From Acidimicrobiia bacterium (GTDB lineage: Bacteria; Actinomycetota; Acidimicrobiia; Spongiisociales; UBA11373): a DNA stretch of 64,000 nucleotides. The notes below the pieces were generated by a model. The model searched no databases. It saw only the letters and a program-made list of their open reading frames with translations, and was not told where the DNA came from. Where the stretch lies: the NCBI GenBank assembly GCA_029263095.1, contig JAJCYA010000085.1:27634-91633 (forward strand), read 5' to 3'. This document shows positions 55,089 through 63,184 of this stretch, one piece after another; positions within the stretch are counted from its first letter, which is position 1, and the number at the start of each line of letters is the position of its first letter. Position numbers and translations under genes: made by a program.

Positions 55089-55108
55089 TGGTTGTAGACT
55101 GCCTCAGG

Positions 55109-55315
55109 ATGCCCACTATCGACACTGCCGATCTCGTTGACGCCCGGGGGGTTGCGCGGTTCCTGGGATTGTCTCATTCGAATAGCGTGAGTACCTACCA
55201 GCACCGTTATCCCGATATGCCGAGACCCGTTGTGGAACTCGGGGAAGGTCGGTGCAAGCTGTGGCTGATGGGTGAGATACGTGATTGGAGCGCGGCAAGG
55301 GTGCGTGGCGAGTGA
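55109..55315 (+). CDS. Small AlpA-like helix-turn-helix protein
   Basis: About 68 residues from the ATG at 55109; an in-frame ATG at 55088 with AGG upstream is an alternative. The pattern LVDARGVARFLGLSHSNSVSTY, read in part, is a winged-helix start like AlpA or phage excisionases. It continues with PRPVVELGEGRCKLW and a WSAARVRGE end. Divergent from xis, it could regulate xis-int transcription or act as a second directionality factor. It lies about 150 bases before the methyltransferase pair. Confidence 0.65.
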   Translation: MPTIDTADLVDARGVARFLGLSHSNSVSTYQHRYPDMPRPVVELGEGRCKLWLMGEIRDWSAARVRGE

Positions 55316-55468
55316 TGGGAGACTCAGGTTCGCAGCGTTTTTTGTGTCACTTGCTGCCGGTAGCTTCACCCGCAGAGGAATCGAGACTCACGCTACTGTA
55401 ATTTGCACACCGCTGTGCTTGACATGGCTCGGTGCATTCCCCCGGCACGAATGGAGAGAGCTCGCGAT

Positions 55469-57292
55469 ATGGACCAGCTCCGGCTTGAGGATCCCCCACC
55501 GGATCTCGGGGAACTACGTCCAGATCGGGGTCCGGTCGGTAGCCGAAAACCGTATCGGCGCGAGATCGTAGGTCACAAGGGATCGATCTTCTACCGAGCG
55601 CACAGCTACCACACCAAGGTGCCGCCCGAGGGCATTGCAGAAGTCATAGAGCACTACACGGATCCGGGGGCAATCGTGGTGGATCCTTTCAGTGGATCCG
55701 GTATGACGGGCATCGCGTGCCTGCTCACGGGCCGGCAAGCAGTGCTCTCGGACCTCTCGCCAGCTGCGGTGCACATAGCCCGCAACTATGTCACTCCTGT
55801 CGACCCTGAGCGGTTCGCGGTGGCGGGCCGCAATCTGATGGAGGATTCGCATACTCTCGAGCGGAGCCTCTACGGAACCGAGTGCCGTGAGTGCGCCACC
55901 GCTGGTGCAAGGATCGAGTACACGGTCTGGTCAGATGTCCACGCCTGTCCGGACTGCAACGCCGAGATGACCTTCTGGGACGTGGGTCTGAAGGATGATC
56001 GATCCGGTATTAGGCGTGAGATTCACTGCTCTGCTTGCGGAGGAGATTGGAAGAAGAGGGACCTGACGTGGCTTCACTCGGTGCCCGTCTTGGTCTCAGT
56101 CAGCTGCCCCGACTGCAAGACACGAGAGCAGCGTCCCCTTTCCGATGTTGAGCATGCACGTGCTTCCGGATTCTCTCAGAGTGCGGTCCCGCATTGGTAT
56201 CCGACCGACCCCTTTGAGGAGTGGCGGGAGATGTGGCGCGGCCAACACGGGGTACAAGGGCTGGAGACGGCTGCCGATTTCTATACGCCCCGGAACCTGT
56301 GGGCTCTCGCCGCGGTGTGGGATGGCATTGCCTCGATGGGTTCTTCCGAAGCCAAGGATGCTCTTCGTTTCGCTTTCACAGCCATCGTCAATCGCGCGTC
56401 CCGTCGTTATCAGTGGAACCCGAAGCGTCCAACGAATGTGCTGTCATCGACGATGTACGTCGCGTCTCTGTCATATGAGTTCAACGTCTTCTCACTACTA
56501 CGCCGAAAGCTCAAGGCGGTGGCCGGTCTCTACCAAGCAACGTCCACGCTGCCGGGGAGAGCTGAGGTACACCAGGCGCCGGCCCAGCGACTCGACCATC
56601 TTCCCGACGGTTCGGTGGACTACGTCTTCACCGACCCACCCTTCGGCTCCAACATCTTCTACGGCGATTCCTCGTTCCTTTGGGAGGCTTGGTTGCAGGA
56701 ACACACAAACCTGCATCTGGAGACCGTTGTCAACCGCTCTCTCCCGAGCCTCCAGGGAGGCAAGAATGTCACTGACTATGAGAAGCTCATGGCTGGCGCC
56801 TTCGGAGAGGTAGCTCGCATACTGAGGCCCGGTGCTTGGGCGAGTGTCATGTTCCACAACTCCGACGACGAGGTGTGGAGCTCGATGCAACGGGCAATCG
56901 AGACGGCAGGCTTCGAGATCGGCTCGGCCGTGGCCTTCGACAAGTCGCAGCCTTCATTCAAAGGTGTGAAAGCCAACCTCGATGGTGAGCGTGTTCCTGC
57001 TTTCGATCTCGTTTTGCATCTTCGCTCCCGTAGGTCCTCGAGCCGCCCTCGGGTAGCTCCGGCCAAGGAAGCCACTCTTGTGGCGAGGCTCTCGGAACAC
57101 CTTGAGAACTCGCCGCCAACGAAGCGGACAACGCCGTACTTGCACTCGCTCGTTATGCGGATCTTGCTTGAAGGTGGGTTCGCGCTGAACGGCTGGAGCT
57201 ACGCAGCCGTGGAGGACCTTTGCCGCAATCACTTCATATGGACCGACAGCAGCTGGGAACTCCCAACTGCTGCAGGAGGCGCTGAATCGTGA
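55469..57292 (+). CDS. Zinc-ribbon DNA methyltransferase 1 (N4/N6-type)
   Basis: About 607 residues from ATG 55469 (GGAGAG 10 bases upstream; 55451 is also possible). The SAM motif I is DPFSGSGMTG (72-81). The catalytic motif IV, DPPFGSN (389-395), lies about 310 residues later, the order of alpha-type amino-methyltransferases. Between them are two CxxC pairs (C139/C142 with C160/C163) and two more (C187/C190 with C213/C216), so probably two zinc ribbons. This recalls the zinc-ribbon methylases of COG1743. It methylates A or C at the amino group in DNA. Its stop overlaps the start of a paralogue. Confidence 0.85.
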   Translation: MDQLRLEDPPPDLGELRPDRGPVGSRKPYRREIVGHKGSIFYRAHSYHTKVPPEGIAEVIEHYTDPGAIVVDPFSGSGMTGIACLLTGRQAVLSDLSPAAVHIARNYVTPVDPERFAVAGRNLMEDSHTLERSLYGTECRECATAGARIEYTVWSDVHACPDCNAEMTFWDVGLKDDRSGIRREIHCSACGGDWKKRDLTWLHSVPVLVSVSCPDCKTREQRPLSDVEHARASGFSQSAVPHWYPTDPFEEWREMWRGQHGVQGLETAADFYTPRNLWALAAVWDGIASMGSSEAKDALRFAFTAIVNRASRRYQWNPKRPTNVLSSTMYVASLSYEFNVFSLLRRKLKAVAGLYQATSTLPGRAEVHQAPAQRLDHLPDGSVDYVFTDPPFGSNIFYGDSSFLWEAWLQEHTNLHLETVVNRSLPSLQGGKNVTDYEKLMAGAFGEVARILRPGAWASVMFHNSDDEVWSSMQRAIETAGFEIGSAVAFDKSQPSFKGVKANLDGERVPAFDLVLHLRSRRSSSRPRVAPAKEATLVARLSEHLENSPPTKRTTPYLHSLVMRILLEGGFALNGWSYAAVEDLCRNHFIWTDSSWELPTAAGGAES

Positions 57293-59046
57293 CCAGCACA
57301 TCCGCCCGGACTGCGTCGTTGCCAACCTCGGTGTCGGCTCCAAAGACCAGCTTCGCCTACCAGGCGCATAGCTATCCGACGAAAACTCCGCCGGAGGCCA
57401 TAGAGCCCTTCATCGAGGCTTGTAGTGAACCCGGGGATCTTGTTGTTGATCCCTTCTGTGGGTCAGGTATGACGGGGGTGGCAGCACTTCAGACCGGACG
57501 TCGAGCGATTCTGTCTGACCTGTCTCCAGGGGCCGTGCACGTCACTAAAGGTCACACCCAATCGATCCCAAGCAGCGGGCTCGCCGATGCGTTGGGCATC
57601 CTTGACCGGCGATGGATGGCGCGAAGGGAGCTGGCACTGTATGGCGCGACCTGCCCTACATGCGGTTCTGCCGGTACCGCTCGGCACACCATCTGGAGCG
57701 AGACCCTGACTTGTCCTCATTGCGCGGCAGAGACAGTTCTGTTCGACCAGGCCTCCGATTCGGGGCAGATTCCGAGGACTGTCTCTTGCGCGAGCTGCGG
57801 GAACTCGATCATTCGAGCCGGGGCGATCGCATGCAGGTCCGTTCCGGTGCAGATAACGGTGGAATGCAAGGGAGGTTGTCGGAGCCTTCAAACGGGTTCG
57901 GTTTCCGGAGGGGATGCCCGCACAATCGACGCGCAGGGTCGAAGGAGACGTCGATACTGGCTCCCATCTGATGCAGTCGGATCCGACCGCGAGATGTACA
58001 AGCGCTCGGCCCTTCATCTGAAGGGCATCGCAACCGTGGCTGATTTCTACCTCGCAAGAGCCAAGCTTGCTCTGTCCGAACTCTGGGAGCGGATCTCCCG
58101 AATAGAGGACGCCAGGACGCGCGGAGCTTTCCGATTCGCCTTCACCAATACTGCTTGGCACTCGAGCCGCATGCGCCGTTACAACGCCCGCGGCGGGCAA
58201 CGTCCGCTCACAGGCACCCTGTACATTCCGCAGCTTGTTGCTGAAGCCAACGTGTTCGCGGTCTTCCGAAACCAGATTCGACAGCTCGGCCGCTACTACG
58301 AGAGGCTCGGGGTTGTCGCCGACCACACCGTGGATGCTCGTGTGGGGACTGCAACGGATCTCGACTGGCTGGAGGTCGGGAGTGTTGACTACGTCTTCAC
58401 GGACCCCCCATTCGGAGCCAATCTGTTTTACGCCGACTGCAACCTGGTGTGGGAGGCATGGCTTGGCGAGACGACCGATAGCGACAAGGAGATTGTGGTC
58501 AACAGGTCGAGGCGGCCCGCTGACGGAGGTAAGACAGTCTCAGACTATGGGGCCCTGCTGGCTGCCTCGTTCGTCGAGATGCGGCGCGTACTGAAACCCG
58601 GTGGACTCGCCAGCGTTGTGTTCCATAATTCCGACGACTCGGTTTGGACCGCGATGCTTGGTGCCGCTGAGAGTGCTGGTTTTGTGCAACATCACGTTGC
58701 GTTGCTGGACAAGGTGCAGAGATCCATGAAGGGCTACAAGGGCCGATCGGGTCGCGAACGCGTTCCGTTCTATGACCTCGTGATCACCTTCGGTAGTGGC
58801 TCGGTGGAGCGATTGAACGGCGCGGGAGAGTTGGCGGTCCAGATCATCGACGACCATCTTGCTGATCTCGATCGGTCAGGAGCCTCGGCCGGGGACGAAC
58901 GTCGGAGCCTTGAGTATCTGTACTCCCTGGCGGTGGCGCGGATCATCGGGCGAAACATCGTGCCCGAAGGCCTCTCGTATCATGCCTTCGAGGCCATATG
59001 TAACACCAGGTATGTTCGTAGCGGTAGGTTCTTCGATACTGTCTGA
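57289..59046 (+). CDS. Zinc-ribbon DNA methyltransferase 2 (paralogue)
   Basis: A 585-residue protein from a GTG at 57289 (AGGAGG upstream, GTGA overlap). It is laid out as methyltransferase 1: HSYPTKTPPEAIEPF opening, motif I DPFCGSGMTG (54-63), the cysteine pairs CPTC, CPHC, CASC and a CKGGC variant, and motif IV DPPFGAN. The two are clearly paralogous but far from identical. Two methyltransferases beside one nuclease is the pattern of systems that recognise an asymmetric site and need one enzyme per strand. Confidence 0.85.
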   Translation: MTSTSARTASLPTSVSAPKTSFAYQAHSYPTKTPPEAIEPFIEACSEPGDLVVDPFCGSGMTGVAALQTGRRAILSDLSPGAVHVTKGHTQSIPSSGLADALGILDRRWMARRELALYGATCPTCGSAGTARHTIWSETLTCPHCAAETVLFDQASDSGQIPRTVSCASCGNSIIRAGAIACRSVPVQITVECKGGCRSLQTGSVSGGDARTIDAQGRRRRRYWLPSDAVGSDREMYKRSALHLKGIATVADFYLARAKLALSELWERISRIEDARTRGAFRFAFTNTAWHSSRMRRYNARGGQRPLTGTLYIPQLVAEANVFAVFRNQIRQLGRYYERLGVVADHTVDARVGTATDLDWLEVGSVDYVFTDPPFGANLFYADCNLVWEAWLGETTDSDKEIVVNRSRRPADGGKTVSDYGALLAASFVEMRRVLKPGGLASVVFHNSDDSVWTAMLGAAESAGFVQHHVALLDKVQRSMKGYKGRSGRERVPFYDLVITFGSGSVERLNGAGELAVQIIDDHLADLDRSGASAGDERRSLEYLYSLAVARIIGRNIVPEGLSYHAFEAICNTRYVRSGRFFDTV

Positions 59047-59057
59047 AGGATGAGGCG

Positions 59058-60059
59058 TTGCCTGACTCAACACTGGATACGCAGCAGCTGCATGATCGGT
59101 TCGTAAGCGATCTCGGTGACCTTGTGGTTGGCACCGGAGCGTTGGGGGACAAGCCGCTGGAGGTGGTACTTGCGCCGCCGCTCCCGCAGAAGGTCCGTGC
59201 CTATGTCTACAACCTCACGTCGCCGCCTGGCGGGCGGCCATCAGGGGAGCACAAGATCCAGTTGATGGTGCCGGGCCAATCTCGAGATGAGCGCGGTGAT
59301 TTCGACTTCTCCGGCGACTCCCAGGTGATCATGGCCGGATACTCGGAAACCGAGCGGGTGTATGTCCTCTGGGATGCTGCGCTACACCGCGACTTCGGCT
59401 TTTCCGCCAACGTTCAGGTGAAGGGGGAAACGGTTGAAGAAGCCTTCACTGAGGGGCTGGCGGTGCAGGAGCGGCGGCTGCGATCAGTGGATGCGATGGA
59501 ATCGGTCGTCGTTGTTCCCGCCCAGAATCTTGTCGATGGGCTTCTTGTTCGGGTCGGTACGGGATCCTCGCCGCCTCCCGCGAGCGCTCCCGTGACGGAT
59601 CCCACCGCTTCGACCAATGGTGTTCCCTATCGATCCGCAACTTCCCGCAGCCAAGCCTCGAAGAGACGCGTATTCGAGGTCGATCCCGACCTGTTCGATA
59701 GAGCCACCGACGCCCATGCGTTGACGCAGAATGCCCTGAGAGACAAGATCGTGGAGGCCGAGTTTGAGCCTCTGTCCCCGAAGCCCTCGGATCCCCAGTT
59801 CGACATAGCCTGGATCGATGGTGACGACGCTTGGGTTGCGGAGGTCAAGAGTTTGACGGGCCAAAACGAGGTCCGCCAGATTCGGTACGCGATCGGTCAG
59901 GTGTTCAGCTACTGCTTCCTCCTTGATTGGGAGGTGAGCAAGGTGACGCCGGTTATTGCGCTTGAGCGTCAACCCTCGGATCAGGGGTGGGCTGATCTGT
60001 GCACAGAGATCGGGATCCACCTTGTCTGGCCGCGCACATTCGACCGTTTGTTCGATTGA
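59058..60059 (+). CDS. PD-(D/E)XK nuclease, probable restriction endonuclease
   Basis: A 333-residue protein from a TTG at 59058, 11 bases after the second methyltransferase. The C-terminal domain shows D249...E262-V-K264 (FDIAWIDGDDAWVAEVKS), followed by QIRYAIGQVFSY, which fits a PD-(D/E)XK nuclease core. The N-terminal half (HKIQLMVPGQ, then GYSETERVYVLWDAALH and FSANVQV) resembles a domain I recall from methylase-linked restriction enzymes. Position after two methyltransferases supports a restriction role. Direct homology to a named enzyme is not visible to me. Confidence 0.72.
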   Translation: MPDSTLDTQQLHDRFVSDLGDLVVGTGALGDKPLEVVLAPPLPQKVRAYVYNLTSPPGGRPSGEHKIQLMVPGQSRDERGDFDFSGDSQVIMAGYSETERVYVLWDAALHRDFGFSANVQVKGETVEEAFTEGLAVQERRLRSVDAMESVVVVPAQNLVDGLLVRVGTGSSPPPASAPVTDPTASTNGVPYRSATSRSQASKRRVFEVDPDLFDRATDAHALTQNALRDKIVEAEFEPLSPKPSDPQFDIAWIDGDDAWVAEVKSLTGQNEVRQIRYAIGQVFSYCFLLDWEVSKVTPVIALERQPSDQGWADLCTEIGIHLVWPRTFDRLFD

Positions 60060-60116
60060 GCAGGCACCCCGGTCAGTGCTCATCTCAGCACGGCTCGGGA
60101 TTTCGTGTTGTCTCTC

Positions 60117-61139
60117 CTACGGGCAGTCGACGCACCTCGTGCCATCATCGGGGAATAGGTTGGTGCGTTTCGAGAGACCGCACTGAATGCAGGTCTTGGT
60201 CTCGGGCTCACGCTTTGATGGTGTACCGCAGGCGCACTTCTTGCAGCTTCGGCACCAGAGTTCTCCGCATGCGTCGTGCAGGCTGTAGCCCCAAGTGTGA
60301 GAAGAACAGTGGGGACACGTGCCGCTGTAAGCGGCCTTCCTCGCCGGACGGGTTCCGCCATCGAGGACCGACAGTCCGCTCCCCGGCCAGTATCGACTCT
60401 CCGTGAACACGGCGTGAACCTCGTGTTCGTACGATGCAGCATCAAACCAGAGCGTGCGCGTTTGGCCGGAAGGCCACGTGATGGAGCCTTGCCCTCGATG
60501 CCGTCCGACGCTCTTGGCGCGCCAGATCGGGTGGCTATCGCGAAGGACGGTTCCCCTGCGTAAACGGTAAGGCGTGGTGGGTGAGGCGCTGGCGAAACGG
60601 ACAGTTTTGCTTTTCGGGTTGGCGATCATGACGTACCCGAATGATGGGAGACGTTCTGACAGCCGTACTGCGCATGCTTCCATTGACCCGTACGATTCCT
60701 TGTGCAGCTCAGCGACATGGCCGGCTAGGGGCCGGCTTCCGTTGAGAACGGCGTCGAGGCGCGTGTCGGGTATGAGGAGGAGACCTGCCAGTGAGTCGCA
60801 TACCCGCTCCTCGGCTTGCTGGCCCCCATCATCATCGATGTCATGGAGTTCCGACAGCACATCGATGTTGCTCCGGATCGCGTAGTGGCCGAACTCGTGG
60901 AGCAGCGTGAACCGTTCTCGACGGCTTCCGGGTGTCGGGCGGTACCCAATCGCGTTCAGGTCGTCGAGGAACACCCCGTCGCATGAGCAATCACTCGTCT
61001 GGTAGATGCTGCTCTCGAAGACTTTGACGCGAAGGCCGAGCCGCCTGAGCGCCGAGACGGGCGATCGTCCAAGTTCCTGACGGCGGGACTCCTTGTAGTC
61101 CTCGAGAATCCGGATGGCCAGATCCCTGTACAGGTTCAC
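60117..61139 (-). CDS. ImmA/IrrE-type zinc metallopeptidase with C-terminal zinc ribbons (CapP-like)
   Basis: A 340-residue COG2856-type peptidase. The zincin motif is HEFGH (H81, E82, H85) in ERFTLLHEFGHYAIR. A likely third ligand is E110 or E111 in QAEERVCDSLAGLLLIPD. C114 stands three or four residues after it, close enough to act in a cysteine switch. The C-terminal 70 residues contain CPHC, CRSCKKCACG, CIQC and CVDC, an unusual zinc-ribbon tail. Its ATG overlaps the repressor stop (ATGA). In known systems such peptidases cleave the partner HTH repressor on DNA damage or oxidation. Confidence 0.85.
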   Translation of the reverse strand: MNLYRDLAIRILEDYKESRRQELGRSPVSALRRLGLRVKVFESSIYQTSDCSCDGVFLDDLNAIGYRPTPGSRRERFTLLHEFGHYAIRSNIDVLSELHDIDDDGGQQAEERVCDSLAGLLLIPDTRLDAVLNGSRPLAGHVAELHKESYGSMEACAVRLSERLPSFGYVMIANPKSKTVRFASASPTTPYRLRRGTVLRDSHPIWRAKSVGRHRGQGSITWPSGQTRTLWFDAASYEHEVHAVFTESRYWPGSGLSVLDGGTRPARKAAYSGTCPHCSSHTWGYSLHDACGELWCRSCKKCACGTPSKREPETKTCIQCGLSKRTNLFPDDGTRCVDCP

Positions 61140-61576
61140 CGCTCGGAAAAGAACATATAGAAATCGAGTAGTTGGCTCCAGTCCTCTCGGGTCAGTTCAC
61201 CCGTCGAGCGCTTGGGTGAGTTGGCGAGGAAGTTGGTGACTCTCTTCTGCATCTCATCGTCTAGTGGCAGGTCGAGCCGTTCGGCGTGGCGTTGGAGCTT
61301 CTTGGAGAAGGAGGGGCTATTCACGAACCGCTGAAGTGAAACCGACAAAGGGACATCAGCACCTCGGGTATCACCATCGCCGAGCAGGTCGGTCGGTTCG
61401 CATTCCAGCGCCCGTGCGATCGTGTTCAGCGTCTCGAGTGTTGGATTGGCGCTTTGGTCTCGCTCGAGGTCTGAGAGATACGGGACGGACATTCCGCTTT
61501 CTCGAGCGAGATCCTTCAGCTTCCAACCCCTTCGCTGTCGACGGGCGCGGATTCGCTCTCCGAGGGTGGATGCCAT
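61136..61576 (-). CDS. XRE-family HTH repressor (CapH-like)
   Basis: A 146-residue repressor from the ATG at 61576 (GGAGGA upstream). An N-terminal XRE helix-turn-helix (residues 7-62: LGERIRARRQRRGWKLKDLA..., SGMSVPYLSDLERD) is followed by a helical C-terminal domain (80-146), probably for dimerisation and cleavage. It overlaps the peptidase gene and is divergent from the CD-NTase operon. Longer in-frame starts to 61744 would overlap the CD-NTase gene and have no ribosome site. It probably represses the divergent operon. Confidence 0.9.
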   Translation of the reverse strand: MASTLGERIRARRQRRGWKLKDLARESGMSVPYLSDLERDQSANPTLETLNTIARALECEPTDLLGDGDTRGADVPLSVSLQRFVNSPSFSKKLQRHAERLDLPLDDEMQKRVTNFLANSPKRSTGELTREDWSQLLDFYMFFSER

Positions 61577-61657
61577 TGGGGGGTTCCTCCGGTGACAGCA
61601 GAATTGGTCCAGCCAGGTTAGCCCAACACCGACCCTGTATGCTATTATGGTGACATC

Positions 61658-61678
61658 GAAACTCGTATTGCGAGCTTC
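61658..61678. promoter_or_regulatory. Candidate operator of the CBASS-like operon
   Basis: GAAACTCG (61658-61665), spacer TATTG, then CGAGCTTC (61671-61678): an 8-bp inverted repeat with one mismatch, between the promoter-like TATTAT (61643-61648) and the GTG start at 61701. GGTGACA also occurs twice in this intergenic region (61591-61597, 61649-61655). The HTH protein encoded divergently is the obvious candidate ligand. Confidence 0.45.
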
Positions 61679-61700
61679 AAGTAGAGCACGGAGGATGGTT

Positions 61701-62684
61701 GTGACTGAGAGTGAGGCATTTGAACAGTTCCACGAGGAACTCAAGCTCGATCCAGATGAACTAGCTTTTGCCAGGGGGTTTCCCGACGAGATTCAGGCGG
61801 CATTGGCGATCGAGGGGGTAGTCGTCGCCTACTCCTTCCTGCAGGGCTCGCTGGCCAGAGGGACGATGGTGTCGCCGCTCAAGGATGTCGACATGGTGGT
61901 ATCGCTCGATCGAGAGGCGTACCGACACCTACTCGACGATCCGTTGGGGTCCGACAAGGCAATGGACCTGTTCCAGGACGCTCTTGAACGGCAGCTGCGG
62001 GGGAAGTACCCGAACCTGGTGTTTGGGGAGCGGAAAGCACACGCTCTTTCGATCGAGCTTGGAGATGGGGACCCGTCGTTTGATCTCGTACCCGCGTTCG
62101 AGACAACGTCAGACGACGACGATGTGCTGATCGCTGACCGAAATGACCGGCGGTGGGAGCGGTCCAACACTCGAGAGCTGACGCGTGTCGTCGCCACCGC
62201 CAACCAGAAGGTGGGAGGCAAGCTGATCCACGTTGTACGAATGGTCAAGCACGCCGTCAGGACCAAGCTGCATGAAGGGTTCCCCGGGCTGGCCGTCGAG
62301 TCACTGGCGATTCCAGCCATCGATACGCAGATGGGATACGCAGAGGCCTGCCTCCGGGTCTTTGAGGAAGGTGCCTCGAGGCTGGGTCGCACCATCATCG
62401 ATCCGACGGGACGGGACGATCTGGCCCCCAAGATCGATGCCATCGAGCCTGGCTTCACCCACAACGCCAAGCAGTGGTTTGAGTCGGAAGCTGCCGACGC
62501 TCGCCGTGCGCATGAGCGGGCAGTTGATGGGGATCACGACGAGGCCGTTGTCTGGTGGTTTCGCGTGTTCGGATCGCCGTTCTCTTCGCCGGCTGACTCA
62601 GTGTCCGAGAAGGCGGCTGCCTCGGCTTTGTCATTCGGTGTCTCCGCGCCGCGACCAACCCGATCATGGCAGAACTCGAGCTGA
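61701..62684 (+). CDS. CD-NTase (CBASS cyclic nucleotide synthase)
   Basis: About 327 residues from a GTG at 61701, six bases after GGAGG; ATG 61695 and 61647 are weaker starts. The nucleotidyltransferase core is GSLARGTMVSPLKDVDMVV with catalytic D62 and D64. The third acidic residue, D128, lies in GDPSFDLVPAFE, the wording typical of CD-NTases (SMODS domain). A helical substrate-binding half follows. On phage infection such enzymes make a cyclic di- or trinucleotide that activates an effector. The C-terminus is Ser-rich (RSWQNSS). It overlaps the E2-like gene by 19 bases. Confidence 0.87.
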   Translation: MTESEAFEQFHEELKLDPDELAFARGFPDEIQAALAIEGVVVAYSFLQGSLARGTMVSPLKDVDMVVSLDREAYRHLLDDPLGSDKAMDLFQDALERQLRGKYPNLVFGERKAHALSIELGDGDPSFDLVPAFETTSDDDDVLIADRNDRRWERSNTRELTRVVATANQKVGGKLIHVVRMVKHAVRTKLHEGFPGLAVESLAIPAIDTQMGYAEACLRVFEEGASRLGRTIIDPTGRDDLAPKIDAIEPGFTHNAKQWFESEAADARRAHERAVDGDHDEAVVWWFRVFGSPFSSPADSVSEKAAASALSFGVSAPRPTRSWQNSS

Positions 62685-63184
62685 GGATGGTTCTCGAAGA
62701 ACCGGGTATGGCTGCCCGTGTTCTCGCGCCCATACCGTGTGTCGAGTCCGTGGTGCGCAGACGTGCTTCGCCATGTGAGGTGGTGTTCCGGTTGCGGCTG
62801 CTTCCGCATGACTCCACCGGCGTCTTCATCCGAGAGGGCTATCCCATCGAGGAAGTGCACGTTGTGATCTCTAGCAATGGAATCATTCGTGCAGTTCCCA
62901 AGTCAGGGCGACAGCGAGAGTGGCTTCACCGCAACTCGATGTTCGGGATAGGGCTTGATCTGTGTTTATGGGATCCCAACGATCCGACATCCTTACGCTG
63001 GGATTGGGACGACGGATTGGAGGAGTACGTGCGCATCGTATCGCGCCACCTCATTCACGAGGAGTACTGGCGACGCCACGGTGAATGGCCTGTGGAGGAT
63101 TCACCTCACGGCTCTTGGCCGGGCGGCTGGCCTATGCGGACGACGCAGATGAAACAAGCGAGTCGGAGGTGGAGACGTGGATAG
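62666..63184 (+). CDS. E2-like protein of short type II CBASS
   Basis: A 172-residue protein with an E2-type core. The catalytic cysteine C100 sits in HRNSMFGIGLDLCLWDPND, and the following part has WDDGLEEYVRIV, HEEYW and HGEWPVEDSPHG. The last two phrases are close to what I know from E2-only proteins of short type II CBASS (conserved GEWP and H148). In those systems the E2 joins the CD-NTase C-terminus to a target and primes it, without an E1. The start at 62666 overlaps the CD-NTase end; ATG 62687 is an alternative. No E1 or JAB gene is present. Confidence 0.75.
   Translation: MAELELRMVLEEPGMAARVLAPIPCVESVVRRRASPCEVVFRLRLLPHDSTGVFIREGYPIEEVHVVISSNGIIRAVPKSGRQREWLHRNSMFGIGLDLCLWDPNDPTSLRWDWDDGLEEYVRIVSRHLIHEEYWRRHGEWPVEDSPHGSWPGGWPMRTTQMKQASRRWRRG

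Noticed and set aside
61647..62684. CD-NTase start at ATG 61647
   Set aside because: That start has no ribosome site and overlaps the promoter and dyad; GTG 61701 has GGAGG at six bases.
61701..62684. Toxin-antitoxin type nucleotidyltransferase (MntA/HEPN-like)
   Set aside because: The protein is too long, has the third acidic residue in the CD-NTase wording FDLVPAF, and is followed by an E2-like gene and not a HEPN gene.
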